A stretch of DNA of 32,109 bases from Clostridium saudiense (lineage in GTDB: Bacteria > Bacillota > Clostridia > Clostridiales > Clostridiaceae): contig NZ_CBYM010000038.1 of assembly GCF_000577815.1 (NCBI RefSeq), positions 1 through 32,109 on the forward strand, written 5' to 3'. Every line of letters starts with the position of its first letter. Position 1 is the stretch's first letter. Below the pieces are notes generated by a model, which saw nothing but the letters and a program-made list of their open reading frames with translations, had not been told where the DNA came from and did not search any database. Both the position numbers and the translations under genes were made by a program. This document shows, one piece after another, positions 1 to 8,297 of the stretch.

Positions 1-27
1 TCACTAATGCGATTCTCTTTTTTTATA

Positions 28-1647
28 TTATTCTTGGTCTAATATTATTTTCTTAGCTCCTAAGATTGATGTAGCACTCATTGAGAACTCATCTAATCCA
101 TATTCAACTAATGTAGGTATAGCAGCTTCATCTCCTGCCATTTCTCCACACATTCCAACCCATTTACCGTGCTTGTGAGCTCCATCAATAGTCATCTTTA
201 TTAATCTTAATACAGCTGGGTGCATTGGATTATAAAGGTATGATACTTTTTCACTCATTCTGTCAGCAGCTAATGTGTATTGGATTAAGTCATTAGTTCC
301 GATTGAGAAGAAGTCAACATACTTAGCTAATTCATCAGCCATAACTGCTGCTGCTGGAATTTCAACCATGATACCCCATTGAGTAGTTTCTGAAGTTTTA
401 ATTCCTTCAGCATGTAATTCTGCTCTACATTCTTCAACGAATTCTTTAGCAGCTTGGAATTCTTCTAATCCAGAAATCATTGGGAACATAACACAAAGGT
501 TTCCGTAAACAGAAGCTCTTAATAAAGCTCTGATTTGAACTCTGAATATATCTTTTCTATCTAAGCATAATCTGATAGCTCTGTATCCTAAGAATGGATT
601 CATTTCTTCAGGTAATGGTAAGTAAGGTAATACCTTATCTCCACCGATATCTAATGTTCTTATAACAACTTGCTTACCGTTAGCTTTTTCTAAAACAGTT
701 TTGTAAGCATTGAATTGTTCTTCTTCAGTTGGAGCTTGGTCTCTGTCCATGTATAAGAATTCAGTTCTGAATAATCCTACACCGTCTCCACCGTTAGCTA
801 AAACTTGATCTATATCTTCTGGCTTACCGATGTTACCGCAAACTTCAACTCTCTTACCAGATTTAGTTACAGTTTTAACTTCGATAAGTTTCTTTAATTC
901 TTCTTGTTCTGCTGCAAAAGCTTCTTTCTTAGCTTTGTATTCAGCAACTACTTCTTCAGATGGGTTGATTATAGCAATACCTTCGATACCGTCAACTATT
1001 ACTAAATCACCATTTTTAACAGTTGTAGTTATATCTCCTAAACCAACAACAGCAGGAATTTCTAATGTTCTAGCCATGATAGCTGAGTGAGAAGTTCTTC
1101 CTCCGATGTTTGTTAAGAAACCACAAACCTTTGATCTATCTAATTGAGCTGTATCTGATGGAGTTAAATCGTGAGCTACAACTACTGTATTTTCTTCAGT
1201 TATAGCAAATGCACTTCCACCTTTTCCTGCTAAGTTAGAGATGATTCTCTTAGAAACGTCTTTAATATCAGCAGCTCTTTCTCTCATATAATCATTGTCC
1301 ATTGATTCGAAAATCATAACAAATGTATCTGTTACATTTTGAACAGCTTTCATAGCGTTTAAGCTATCATTTTCAACTGTCATTTCCATTTGACCAGTAA
1401 ATTCTGGGTCATCTAATAGTGTTAAGTGAGCTTCGAAAACAGCCGCTTCGTGTTCACCTATTTCAGCAAGTGTTTTTTCCTTTATTGCTGTTAATTGTTG
1501 TTTTGATGCTTCTAATGCAACATTTAATTTTTCTTTTTCTGCAGCTACGTCTTCAACTTTAGCATCGTTAATAACTATTTCTTCATGTTCTTGAATAAAT
1601 ACTTTACCTATAGCGTAACCTTTTGATGCAGCGATACCTTTTTTCAT
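28..1647 (-). CDS. ptsI: PTS phosphoenolpyruvate-protein phosphotransferase (enzyme I)
   Basis: Enzyme I of the sugar phosphotransferase system moves phosphate from PEP to HPr in the cytoplasm, feeding all PTS sugar permeases. The 539-residue length is close to the usual 540-575. The phosphohistidine domain shows [11 protein letters not shown] with the active His at about residue 187. The C-terminal PEP-binding barrel shows [10 protein letters not shown] (about 291-300), VEIPAAA (about 428-434), [10 protein letters not shown] (about 449-458) and the active-site Cys in GMCGEMAG (Cys about 500). The ATG follows AGGAGG at good spacing. HPr (ptsH) is not adjacent. The gene has its own upstream region of about 300 bp with a putative promoter and a leader hairpin. 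Its terminator, if any, is left of the window. Confidence 0.98.
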   Translation of the reverse strand: MKKGIAASKGYAIGKVFIQEHEEIVINDAKVEDVAAEKEKLNVALEASKQQLTAIKEKTLAEIGEHEAAVFEAHLTLLDDPEFTGQMEMTVENDSLNAMKAVQNVTDTFVMIFESMDNDYMRERAADIKDVSKRIISNLAGKGGSAFAITEENTVVVAHDLTPSDTAQLDRSKVCGFLTNIGGRTSHSAIMARTLEIPAVVGLGDITTTVKNGDLVIVDGIEGIAIINPSEEVVAEYKAKKEAFAAEQEELKKLIEVKTVTKSGKRVEVCGNIGKPEDIDQVLANGGDGVGLFRTEFLYMDRDQAPTEEEQFNAYKTVLEKANGKQVVIRTLDIGGDKVLPYLPLPEEMNPFLGYRAIRLCLDRKDIFRVQIRALLRASVYGNLCVMFPMISGLEEFQAAKEFVEECRAELHAEGIKTSETTQWGIMVEIPAAAVMADELAKYVDFFSIGTNDLIQYTLAADRMSEKVSYLYNPMHPAVLRLIKMTIDGAHKHGKWVGMCGEMAGDEAAIPTLVEYGLDEFSMSATSILGAKKIILDQE

Positions 1648-1768
1648 ATAAATTCCTCCTACACTTAAGCATAAATTTAATACTATTATTAAAATTATTG
1701 TTATACTTTAAGCCACTATAATATTTCTATTACAATTTAATGACCTATTATATACTGTTGAAAATTTG

Positions 1769-1802
1769 TAAGATAAATCTATCCCATTTTAAATTTATCT
1801 TA
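1769..1802 (-). other. Hairpin in the ptsI 5' leader
   Basis: A perfect 10-bp inverted repeat (1769-1778 with 1793-1802) encloses a 14-nt loop. It lies roughly 20 nt downstream of the expected start of the putative ptsI transcript. No T-run follows on the minus strand, so it is not an intrinsic terminator. It could be an mRNA stability or antitermination-type element. The pairing is seen; the function is unknown. Confidence 0.4.
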
Positions 1803-1826
1803 TTTAAACTTAATACGACCATGAGT

Positions 1827-1835
1827 ATTATAACA
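1827..1835 (-). promoter_or_regulatory. Putative extended -10 promoter of ptsI
   Basis: On the minus strand the sequence reads TGTTATAAT, a consensus TATAAT with the TGn extension. No good -35 box stands 16-18 bp upstream, which is typical of extended -10 promoters. Transcription would start near 1820 and give a leader of about 170 nt. A second TATAAT at 1747-1752 also lacks a -35 box. The 307-bp gap between ptsI and nrdB holds this element, the leader hairpin and the palindrome at 1842-1855, and otherwise only AT-rich sequence. I saw no terminator for nrdB in it. Confidence 0.45.
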
Positions 1836-1841
1836 TATTTT

Positions 1842-1855
1842 AAATAACGTTATCA
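1842..1855 (-). promoter_or_regulatory. Weak cre-like palindrome in the ptsI promoter
   Basis: A 10-bp perfect palindrome ATAACGTTAT (1844-1853) lies within a 14-bp stretch that matches the catabolite-responsive element consensus TGWAANCGNTNWCA with three mismatches. It sits where a -35 box would be, just upstream of the extended -10 of ptsI. CcpA binding is a guess from position and partial match. Confidence 0.2.
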
Positions 1856-1954
1856 TTAATTTTTTTAAATTTTATCTTTGTGTGGAAGCATTCTCCTAAA
1901 AAAATATAGAATTTATTTATTATTTCAAGAAAAATCATTCGCTATACGTATAAT

Positions 1955-2989
1955 TTATAAATCATCAACTAAAACACTAGCCTTGGCATAAGCTGTTGAT
2001 TTAGCCTCAAAGAAGTCTGTTTTAACAGTATTAGCATTTGATAATGAATCAACCCATGGAGCTGGATTTTTATCGTATCCTTCAAATAAAGGTTCTAATC
2101 CTATTTCTTTTAGTCTTTTATTTCCTAAATACTTAATGTATGAATCAATTAGATTTTTATTAATTCCTTGTATGTTTTCTCCAATAACATAATTTCCCCA
2201 ATTAATCTCATGTTCAACTCCAATTTTCATCATAAGTCTTAATTCTTCAACAAACTCTTTAGTAAATATTTCTGCCTCTTCTTTTTGAAGTTCTCGAATT
2301 AAACTTCTAAATAACCATAAATGTGTATTTTCATCTCTATTTATATAACGAATTTCTTGAGCTGAACCTGGCATCTTCCCGTTTCTTTCAAGGTTATAAA
2401 AGAACATAAATCCAGAATAAAAATAAATTCCTTCCAATATGAAGTTAGCCATAATAGTTCTTATAAGATTTTCTTCAGTTGGATTTTCTAAAAATTTATT
2501 ATATTGCTCTCCAATAAACTTATTTCTTTCTAGAAGAACTTTGTCATCTTTCCATTGATAAAGAATTTCATTTCTTTTTTCTGGTGAACAAATTGTATCA
2601 AGCATATAGCTATAGCTTTGTGAATGTACAGCCTCCTGGAATGCTTGAATAGTTAAACATAAATTGATTTCACTAGCAGTTACATAATTATTTATATTGC
2701 TCAAATTAGCTGTTTGTATTGAATCTAAGAATATTAAAAATGATAATATCTTATCATATGCCATTCTTTCGTTATTATCTAACTTTCCATAATCCTTTAA
2801 ATCCTGAGAAAGATTAATTTCTTCTGGAATCCAAAAATTATTCATTGCCTGTCTGTACCAATCTGATGCCCATTTATATTTCATATTATTAAAGTCATTT
2901 AAGTTAGTGGTATTTCCATTTATCATTTTTTTCTTACTAACTTCAATATCACCATTTTCATTAAATAAAGGCTTTTTCCTTATCTCCAT
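1955..2989 (-). CDS. nrdB: Ribonucleoside-diphosphate reductase, beta (radical) subunit, class Ia type
   Basis: Small subunit of aerobic ribonucleotide reductase, which houses the di-iron centre and tyrosyl radical needed by the alpha subunit to make deoxyribonucleotides. The 344-residue protein shows the full ligand set: Asp about 89 (FLDSIQ), Glu about 119 and His about 122 (FQEAVHSQSY), Glu about 186 (LEGIYF), Glu about 220 and His about 223 (RDENTH). The radical Tyr is at about 126, four residues after the His, as in E. coli NrdB. The Glu and Tyr pattern argues for an Fe-Fe or Mn-Fe enzyme with a normal tyrosyl radical. It lies 84 bp downstream of nrdA; a hairpin occupies that gap. Expression probably follows the NrdR sites ahead of nrdA. 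Confidence 0.95.
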   Translation of the reverse strand: MEIRKKPLFNENGDIEVSKKKMINGNTTNLNDFNNMKYKWASDWYRQAMNNFWIPEEINLSQDLKDYGKLDNNERMAYDKILSFLIFLDSIQTANLSNINNYVTASEINLCLTIQAFQEAVHSQSYSYMLDTICSPEKRNEILYQWKDDKVLLERNKFIGEQYNKFLENPTEENLIRTIMANFILEGIYFYSGFMFFYNLERNGKMPGSAQEIRYINRDENTHLWLFRSLIRELQKEEAEIFTKEFVEELRLMMKIGVEHEINWGNYVIGENIQGINKNLIDSYIKYLGNKRLKEIGLEPLFEGYDKNPAPWVDSLSNANTVKTDFFEAKSTAYAKASVLVDDL

Positions 2990-3018
2990 TTCTTTTCTCC
3001 CGCTCTTAACTTAGTATG

Positions 3019-3060
3019 TCTCAAAAGCATTAATCCTCTACACAATTAATACTTTTGAGA
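3019..3060 (-). other. Intercistronic hairpin between nrdA and nrdB
   Basis: Stems 3019-3027/3052-3060 (9 bp) and 3029-3034/3045-3050 (6 bp) stack around one C/A mismatch, with a 10-nt loop. No T-run follows in the direction of transcription. A processing or mRNA-stability element is therefore more likely than a terminator. It starts 13 nt after the nrdA stop and ends 29 nt before nrdB. Confidence 0.6.
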
Positions 3061-3073
3061 TAATAATCAATTT

Positions 3074-5305
3074 TTATGCAGAACAGCTTTCACATTCTGC
3101 AACTTCTAATGACTTAGATCTTACATAATAAATAGATTTAACTCCGCACTTACATGCTGTTATATATAAATTCATTATTTGTCTCATTGTATATTCTGTT
3201 GTTATATATAAATTAAATGATTGACCTTGGTCTATATGTCTTTGTCTAATTCCATTTATCTTTATACAAAGCTGTTGATCTATATTATAAGCTGAATTAT
3301 AGTACCAGAAATTCTCCCAACTTAAATTTGGAGCTGTTTTTGGAACAATACTTCCCTTCTTTTCTTCTAGCCAGAATCTTGCCATAACAGGATCTACTCC
3401 CTCTGATGTTCCAGCTATTGTTGCTGTAGAACCATTTGGAGCAACTGCAAATAAGTATCCGTTTCTTAATCCGTATTTTCTTACATCACTTTTTAAGTCA
3501 TTCCATTTGTCTGAATCATAATTTCTTAAGCTAAAATACTCTCCATTTTGCCAATCTGAACCATCGAAACATGAGTATGCTCCTTTTTCTTTAGCTATTT
3601 TCATACTTGCTTTAATTGCATAATAATTTATTTTTTCATAAACCTTATCTGCAAACTCTAAATGTTTTTCTTCATTCCAGTGAATTTTATTATTTGCAAG
3701 CATATGATGGTATCCACTAGTTCCTAATCCTATTGCTCTATATTTTTTATTAGTAACTTCAGCAAAAGGTACTGAGTAGTAATTTAGATCTATTACATTA
3801 TCCATAGCTCTTATTTGAGTTTCAACTACATATTCCACATCTTCATCGTTATTTACGTCAACATTTCCTAATACTATTGATGAAAGATTACAAACTACAA
3901 AATCCCCTGCCTTAGTTTTTTCAACTATAATAGTATCTCCATTGTCATCTGTTATTGTTGTATTTTGAATATCCATAGGACTCATATTTTGCATTATTTC
4001 TGTACATAAATTAGAAGAGTAAATCATTCCTGCATGTTTGTTAGGATTCATTTTATTTACTGTATCTCTGTAGAAAGCAAAAGGTGTTCCTGTTTCTGCA
4101 GCACTTTTAATAATCAATCTAACTATATCCTTAACAGACATTACCCTTTTATCAATTCTGTCATCATTAACACAATCATAATATCTTTTTTCCCATTCTT
4201 CCCCATAGTAATCTTCTAAAGAATATCCCTTAATGGATTTAATCTCATGAGGACACATCATGTACCAATTAGCGTCTATATTCTCTTCTGCTAATCTCCA
4301 GAATAAATCTGGATAACAAAGCCCTGGGAAAATATCGTGCGCTTTCTTTCTATCATCACCATTATTAGTTCTTAATTGTAAAAACTCTGGTACTTCTTTA
4401 TGCCAAGCATCAAGCCATATTGCAACTGATCCATTTCTTACTCCCAATTGGTCAACTGCTACTGCCGTATCATTAAATAGCTTTATCCATGGAATTACTC
4501 CACCTGATGCTCCTTTAAAACCTCTTATCGCTGATCCTATAGCTCTTATCTTACCTATATAAATTCCCATTCCTCCACCGAACTTTGATACTTCTGCAAA
4601 GTTATCTAAAGATTTATATATTCCTTTTAAGCTATCCTCTACTGTATCAATAAAACATGAACTTAATTGATAAAATGGCTTTCTAGCATTTGACATAGTA
4701 GGTGTTGCCATAGTTGCTTTAAGTGAGCTTAAAACATCATAAAACCTCTTTGCCCACACTAATCTATTTTGTTTATCCTCTGGAATTGCTAAATGCATTG
4801 CTATTCCCATAAACATTTGTTGTGGAAGCTCAAGAGGTTTTCTATTATAGTCTTGAATAAGATATCTTTTTGTTAATAAATCTATACCACTATAAGTGAA
4901 TATATAATCTCTTTCAGGCTTTATCTCTTTTTCCAATTCCTCAATTTCTTCTTTAGTATAATTTTCTAAAATATACTTTCCATATAATTTCTTATCAGTC
5001 ATTTCAGAAATAAATTCATAATAATTACTATATGGCTTATCTTGTACTTCTCTTCCTCTATTTCTTTTTACTTCATCATATAATCTATCTACATATAATT
5101 TCGATGCAACATACTGCCACTTTGGCTCTTGTTCAGTAGTTAGCTCTAATGCTATTTGAATTACAGAATTTCTAACTTCCTCTTCATTCATTGACTCTCT
5201 TATTATATTTTTACACCCATCAATTAGCTTCTCTTTTACATAAATTCCTTGTAAATCATCTATTTCACTAACTGCTTTTTTACAAATACTTTCTAAATTA
5301 ACCAC
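3074..5305 (-). CDS. nrdA: Ribonucleoside-diphosphate reductase, alpha (catalytic) subunit
   Basis: Catalytic subunit of aerobic ribonucleotide reductase, reducing NDPs to dNDPs. Of 743 residues, the key ones are visible: Cys 217 (QLSSCF) and Cys 472 (VVCNLSS) as the substrate-reducing pair, Asn 432, Cys 434 and Glu 436 (NLCTE) in the active site, Tyr 726-727 (IYY) for radical transfer, and the C-terminal redox pair Cys 738/741. The N-terminus resembles the helical part of an ATP cone but lacks the usual first strand-turn (KRDG-type) segment. An in-frame TAG about 17-18 codons upstream, with no earlier start seen, argues against a missed extension. The start is GTG with GGAGGAG 5 nt upstream. 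nrdB follows. Confidence 0.95.
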   Translation of the reverse strand: MVNLESICKKAVSEIDDLQGIYVKEKLIDGCKNIIRESMNEEEVRNSVIQIALELTTEQEPKWQYVASKLYVDRLYDEVKRNRGREVQDKPYSNYYEFISEMTDKKLYGKYILENYTKEEIEELEKEIKPERDYIFTYSGIDLLTKRYLIQDYNRKPLELPQQMFMGIAMHLAIPEDKQNRLVWAKRFYDVLSSLKATMATPTMSNARKPFYQLSSCFIDTVEDSLKGIYKSLDNFAEVSKFGGGMGIYIGKIRAIGSAIRGFKGASGGVIPWIKLFNDTAVAVDQLGVRNGSVAIWLDAWHKEVPEFLQLRTNNGDDRKKAHDIFPGLCYPDLFWRLAEENIDANWYMMCPHEIKSIKGYSLEDYYGEEWEKRYYDCVNDDRIDKRVMSVKDIVRLIIKSAAETGTPFAFYRDTVNKMNPNKHAGMIYSSNLCTEIMQNMSPMDIQNTTITDDNGDTIIVEKTKAGDFVVCNLSSIVLGNVDVNNDEDVEYVVETQIRAMDNVIDLNYYSVPFAEVTNKKYRAIGLGTSGYHHMLANNKIHWNEEKHLEFADKVYEKINYYAIKASMKIAKEKGAYSCFDGSDWQNGEYFSLRNYDSDKWNDLKSDVRKYGLRNGYLFAVAPNGSTATIAGTSEGVDPVMARFWLEEKKGSIVPKTAPNLSWENFWYYNSAYNIDQQLCIKINGIRQRHIDQGQSFNLYITTEYTMRQIMNLYITACKCGVKSIYYVRSKSLEVAECESCSA

Positions 5306-5315
5306 GTTTGCTCCT

Positions 5316-5362
5316 CCACTATATATAGTATATTTTATTCTTCTCTACACAATATATCGTAA
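5316..5362 (-). promoter_or_regulatory. Double NrdR box (operator of nrdAB)
   Basis: Two 16-bp boxes match the NrdR consensus acaCwAtATaTwGtgt: 5316-5331 (core ACTATATATAGT) and 5347-5362 (ACACAATATATCGT). Their starts are 31 bp apart, three helical turns, the classical spacing for NrdR. They end about 10 bp before the nrdA start, and the nearer one touches the Shine-Dalgarno sequence. The promoter must overlap them, and repression would be by direct occlusion. NrdR itself is not in the window. The rest of the 317-bp gap to yitT is AT-rich and holds only the yitT promoter. Confidence 0.85.
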
Positions 5363-5551
5363 TTATAATCTTACTATTTATTATTGTAAAATAACTTATA
5401 AAGCAAAAAAACTAAAAAAAAAGACTTATCTTTTCAATTTCTTCAATTTCCTTTAATAATCTATAATGATTATTAATCAATAATTACTTTCCATATATTT
5501 ATCATTTTTTTATTTATTATTATTATGTTACATATATTTAAAATAAATTAC

Positions 5552-5580
5552 TTAACATAGCTATATTTTTAATATATAAT
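5552..5580 (+). promoter_or_regulatory. Sigma-A promoter of yitT
   Basis: TTAACA (5552-5557) and TATAAT (5575-5580) are separated by 17 bp. The predicted start near 5587 leaves a short leader before the AGAGG ribosome-binding site and the ATG at 5623. Confidence 0.7.
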
Positions 5581-5622
5581 CTTTATGAAAACTATCGATA
5601 TATTAATACAGAGGTATTTTTT

Positions 5623-6480
5623 ATGAAAGATTTATTTAAAAGTAAAAGTTTTTACATTGACGTTGTAGTAATTATTTTAGGATGTTTTATTTCTTCATTA
5701 GGAGTTAATCTATTCCTATCTAATGCTAAGCTTCTAAGTGGTGGAGTTACTGGTATAGCACTAATTCTGCAATATTTATTTAATGTTCCATCAGGAATAA
5801 CAGTTTTTCTACTTAACATCCCCCTATTTTTTGTAAGTTATAAATTCTTAAGCAAGCGCTTTACTATTTACACTGCAATAGGTATGATTTCATTTTCAAC
5901 TGCATTAATGATAACTAAACCTTTATCTAACTTAGTTCAAGTTGATGATATGTTATTATATTGTATTTATGGTGGAGTTTTAAGTGGAATTGGCTATGGA
6001 TTAGTATTTTATAGAAATGGTTCTATTGGTGGTACTGATATTATTACTATGGTTATTAGAAAAAAATATTCAAACTTTGATATCGGAAAAGTTGGATTTG
6101 GATTTAACTTAATTATAGTTGGTATTTCAGTTTTCATATTTGGACTACCTAGAGCTCTATACACATTAATATCACTATTCATTACCAGCACACTTTTAGA
6201 TAAAGTACTAAATGGTTTTACTAGTAAAAAACTTCTTCTTATTTTAACTGAAAAGGAAAATGATATTATTAATTACGTAATAAAAGATATGCATCGTGGT
6301 GTTACTGCTCTTATGGCTGAGGGTGGATATACTAGAGATAAGAAAAAGCTATTATATGTTGCAGTTACAACATCTCAAATGATTAGCTTAAAAACTAAAA
6401 TATTAAGAGTTGATCCAAAAGCTTTTATTACTATAATAGATGTATCTGAAGTTAAAGGAAAAGGCTTCGCAACAATTTAG
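5623..6480 (+). CDS. YitT family membrane protein (DUF161 + DUF2179)
   Basis: Integral membrane protein of the YitT family; the substrate is unknown. The 285-residue length fits the family. The first 190 or so residues carry five to six hydrophobic helices, starting at about residue 13 (VVIILGCFISSLGVNLF). They include the family patterns LLSGGVTGIALIL (about 38-50) and NGSIGGTDII (about 132-141). Residues from about 205 form a soluble DUF2179-type domain, with GGYTRDKKKLLYV (about 234-246) and a closing VSEVKGKGF. It is the only plus-strand gene in the window. It has its own promoter and ends at a bidirectional terminator facing the fumarase genes. Bacterial genomes often carry several paralogues; I do not assign a gene number. 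Confidence 0.9.
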   Translation: MKDLFKSKSFYIDVVVIILGCFISSLGVNLFLSNAKLLSGGVTGIALILQYLFNVPSGITVFLLNIPLFFVSYKFLSKRFTIYTAIGMISFSTALMITKPLSNLVQVDDMLLYCIYGGVLSGIGYGLVFYRNGSIGGTDIITMVIRKKYSNFDIGKVGFGFNLIIVGISVFIFGLPRALYTLISLFITSTLLDKVLNGFTSKKLLLILTEKENDIINYVIKDMHRGVTALMAEGGYTRDKKKLLYVAVTTSQMISLKTKILRVDPKAFITIIDVSEVKGKGFATI

Positions 6481-6497
6481 TTACTACGTGTAATATC

Positions 6498-6562
6498 AAA
6501 AAAGAAAGATTATATCGTAGGGAATATTTCACTAATTCCCGAAGAGATAATCTTTCTTTTTT
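6498..6562. terminator. Bidirectional terminator between yitT and the fumarase operon
   Basis: A perfect 16-bp stem (6498-6513 with 6547-6562) has a run of six A at one end and six T at the other, so it gives a U-tract in both directions. Inside it is a second hairpin, GGGAAT (6520-6525) with ATTCCC (6535-6540). It starts 18 bp after the yitT stop and would also stop transcripts from the converging fumarase genes. Confidence 0.9.
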
Positions 6563-6570
6563 CTTTATCC

Positions 6571-6648
6571 ATGTAATAACTAATTCACAAACTTTTAACC
6601 TAAAATTGAATGTAATAACTAATTCACAAACTTTTAACCTAAAATTGA
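6571..6648. repeat. Perfect 39-bp tandem duplication
   Basis: Positions 6571-6609 and 6610-6648 are identical, base for base, with no spacer. The unit contains no start codon with a ribosome-binding site and no promoter I can see. It lies in the 3' region of the fumarase transcript, between the shared terminator and the fumB-type stop codon. No further copy was noticed in the window. Confidence 0.97.
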
Positions 6649-6729
6649 GTTAATGTTTTTGCTGATAAATAATATTTCAATATTCTTAGAAAAGTAGACT
6701 ATGCAACATTTTCTATTTACCCTAATACT

Positions 6730-7284
6730 TTAAATACTTTCTAAGTATTCTTTTTTTCCTATTTCGTATAGGTTATTTCCTTCTGTGTCTATTATAACAA
6801 CTAATGGCATGTCTTTTACTTCTAGCTTTCTTATTGCTTCTGCTCCTAAATCATCATAAGCTATTACTTCTGACGACTTTATGCATTTACTTATTAATGC
6901 ACCCGCTCCACCTATTGCTCCAAAGTATATTGCATTATTTCTTTTTATTGCACTTATAACTTCTTCATTTCTTGCACCCTTACCTATCATGCCCTTTAAA
7001 CCTAAATCTAATAGCCTTGGTGCATAACTATCCATTCTATAACTAGTTGTCGGTCCAGCCGAACCTATAACCTCTCCTGGCTTTTCTGGAGTAGGTCCTA
7101 CATAATATATAACTTCACCATTAATATTTAAAGGTAACTCTTTTCCTTCATCTAGTAAATTTATTAATCTTCCATGAGCTGCATCTCTAGCAGTATAAAC
7201 TATTCCTGATAATAATATGCTATCTCCAGCTCTTAATGTTTTCGATATTTCTTCAGTTAAAGGAGTTGATATCTTCTTTTCCAT
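6730..7284 (-). CDS. Fumarate hydratase class I, beta subunit (C-terminal domain protein)
   Basis: Small subunit of the two-subunit iron-sulfur fumarase / L(+)-tartrate dehydratase family, which adds water to fumarate to give malate. The 184 residues match the usual 180-190 for the separate beta chain. Family patterns include GPTTSYRMD (about 78-86), the conserved MIGKGAR region (about 99-105), and YFGAIGGAGALI (about 120-131). The start is ATG with AGGAGG upstream, 11 bp after the alpha-subunit gene, so the two are co-transcribed. Whether the natural substrate is fumarate or tartrate cannot be settled from sequence; fumarase is the usual role in clostridia. Confidence 0.9.
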   Translation of the reverse strand: MEKKISTPLTEEISKTLRAGDSILLSGIVYTARDAAHGRLINLLDEGKELPLNINGEVIYYVGPTPEKPGEVIGSAGPTTSYRMDSYAPRLLDLGLKGMIGKGARNEEVISAIKRNNAIYFGAIGGAGALISKCIKSSEVIAYDDLGAEAIRKLEVKDMPLVVIIDTEGNNLYEIGKKEYLESI

Positions 7285-7295
7285 TTTAAATCCTC

Positions 7296-8138
7296 CTACA
7301 GTTCTCTTTCTTTATGTCTTGTTGCATGACAATTGATATTAACTGCTACAGGCAAACCTGCTATATGAGTTGGATATGTTTCTATATTTAACCCTAAAGC
7401 TGTAGTTTTTCCACCAAAGCCCTGTGGCCCTATTCCTAATTTATTAATATTAGCTAAAAGCTCCTCTTCTAAATCACTATAAAACTTATCTTCATTTCTT
7501 TTATCTAATGGTCTTATTAATGCTTTTTTAGCCAGATAAGCAGCCTTATCAAAAGTTCCTCCAATTCCCACTCCTATTACTATAGGTGGACATGGATTTG
7601 GTCCTGCAAGCTTTACGGTCTCAATTATAAAATCTTTAACTCCTTGTAATCCATCTGATGGTTTAAGCATTTTGATTCTACTCATATTTTCAGATCCAAA
7701 CCCCTTAGGAGCAACTGTTATTTTTATTTTATCACCAGCCACCATATTATAATAAATAATTGCTGGTGTATTATCTTTTGTATTAATTCTATTAATAGGG
7801 TCTTTAACTACTGACTTTCTTAAAAAGCCCTCTTCATAACCCCTTCTGACACCTTCATTTATAGCATCATCTAATAAGCCCCCAACAATATGTACATCTT
7901 GTCCTATATCAATAAAAATACAAGCCATTCCAGTATCCTGACATATTGGCATATTTTCATTTTTAGCTATATCAGAATTCAATATTATTTGATCTAATAT
8001 ATTTTCTGCTAATGGCCAAGTTTCATTTTCTTTTGCATTGCATAATGCTCTTTTTACATCATTTGATAAATAATAATTTGCTTCAATACAAAGTTCTTTT
8101 ACTGTATCAATAATTTTTGATATATGTATTTCTCTCAT
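7296..8138 (-). CDS. Fumarate hydratase class I, alpha subunit ([4Fe-4S] domain)
   Basis: Large subunit of the heterodimeric fumarase, carrying the oxygen-sensitive [4Fe-4S] cluster. The 280-residue length is typical. Three cysteines fit the cluster ligands: Cys 66 (MPICQDTG), Cys 183 (PNPCPP) and Cys 270 (NINCHATRH). [15 protein letters not shown] (about 235-249) is a strong family signature. The first gene of the pair, it starts with ATG behind GGGGAGG. The cell would use it in branched TCA or aspartate/fumarate metabolism. It has its own upstream gap holding a weak promoter and the cwlD terminator. Confidence 0.93.
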   Translation of the reverse strand: MREIHISKIIDTVKELCIEANYYLSNDVKRALCNAKENETWPLAENILDQIILNSDIAKNENMPICQDTGMACIFIDIGQDVHIVGGLLDDAINEGVRRGYEEGFLRKSVVKDPINRINTKDNTPAIIYYNMVAGDKIKITVAPKGFGSENMSRIKMLKPSDGLQGVKDFIIETVKLAGPNPCPPIVIGVGIGGTFDKAAYLAKKALIRPLDKRNEDKFYSDLEEELLANINKLGIGPQGFGGKTTALGLNIETYPTHIAGLPVAVNINCHATRHKEREL

Positions 8139-8169
8139 TTAAGAACCTCCCCTTCCTGTATATATGAAT

Positions 8170-8198
8170 AGTTTATTATTTTTAGATAAATTTTACAA
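8170..8198 (-). promoter_or_regulatory. Possible promoter of the fumarase operon
   Basis: Reading the minus strand, TTGTAA (8198-8193) and TAAACT (8175-8170) are 17 bp apart. Each hexamer matches the sigma-A consensus at only four of six positions, so this is a weak candidate chosen mainly for its position 32 bp before the ATG. Confidence 0.3.
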
Positions 8199-8233
8199 CT
8201 AAAACCTAAAATAGATTCTATTTATAAAAAAAG

Positions 8234-8273
8234 CAAAAAAGTTAGCAGCTAATATAAAAATTAACTACTAACT
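8234..8273 (-). terminator. Terminator of cwlD
   Basis: A 14-bp stem (8240-8253 with 8260-8273, two G-U pairs in RNA) with a 6-nt loop is followed on the minus strand by six T. It begins 24 bp after the cwlD stop. A second inverted repeat (8277-8284 with 8287-8294) lies between it and the stop codon. Confidence 0.9.
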
Positions 8274-8297
8274 CCTAAATTTCCTGGGAAATTTCTA

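Noticed and set aside
1870..1890. AGGAG followed by ATG on the minus strand upstream of ptsI, as a possible leader peptide
   Set aside because: The spacing is only one base and the frame ends after about eight codons; not a convincing gene.
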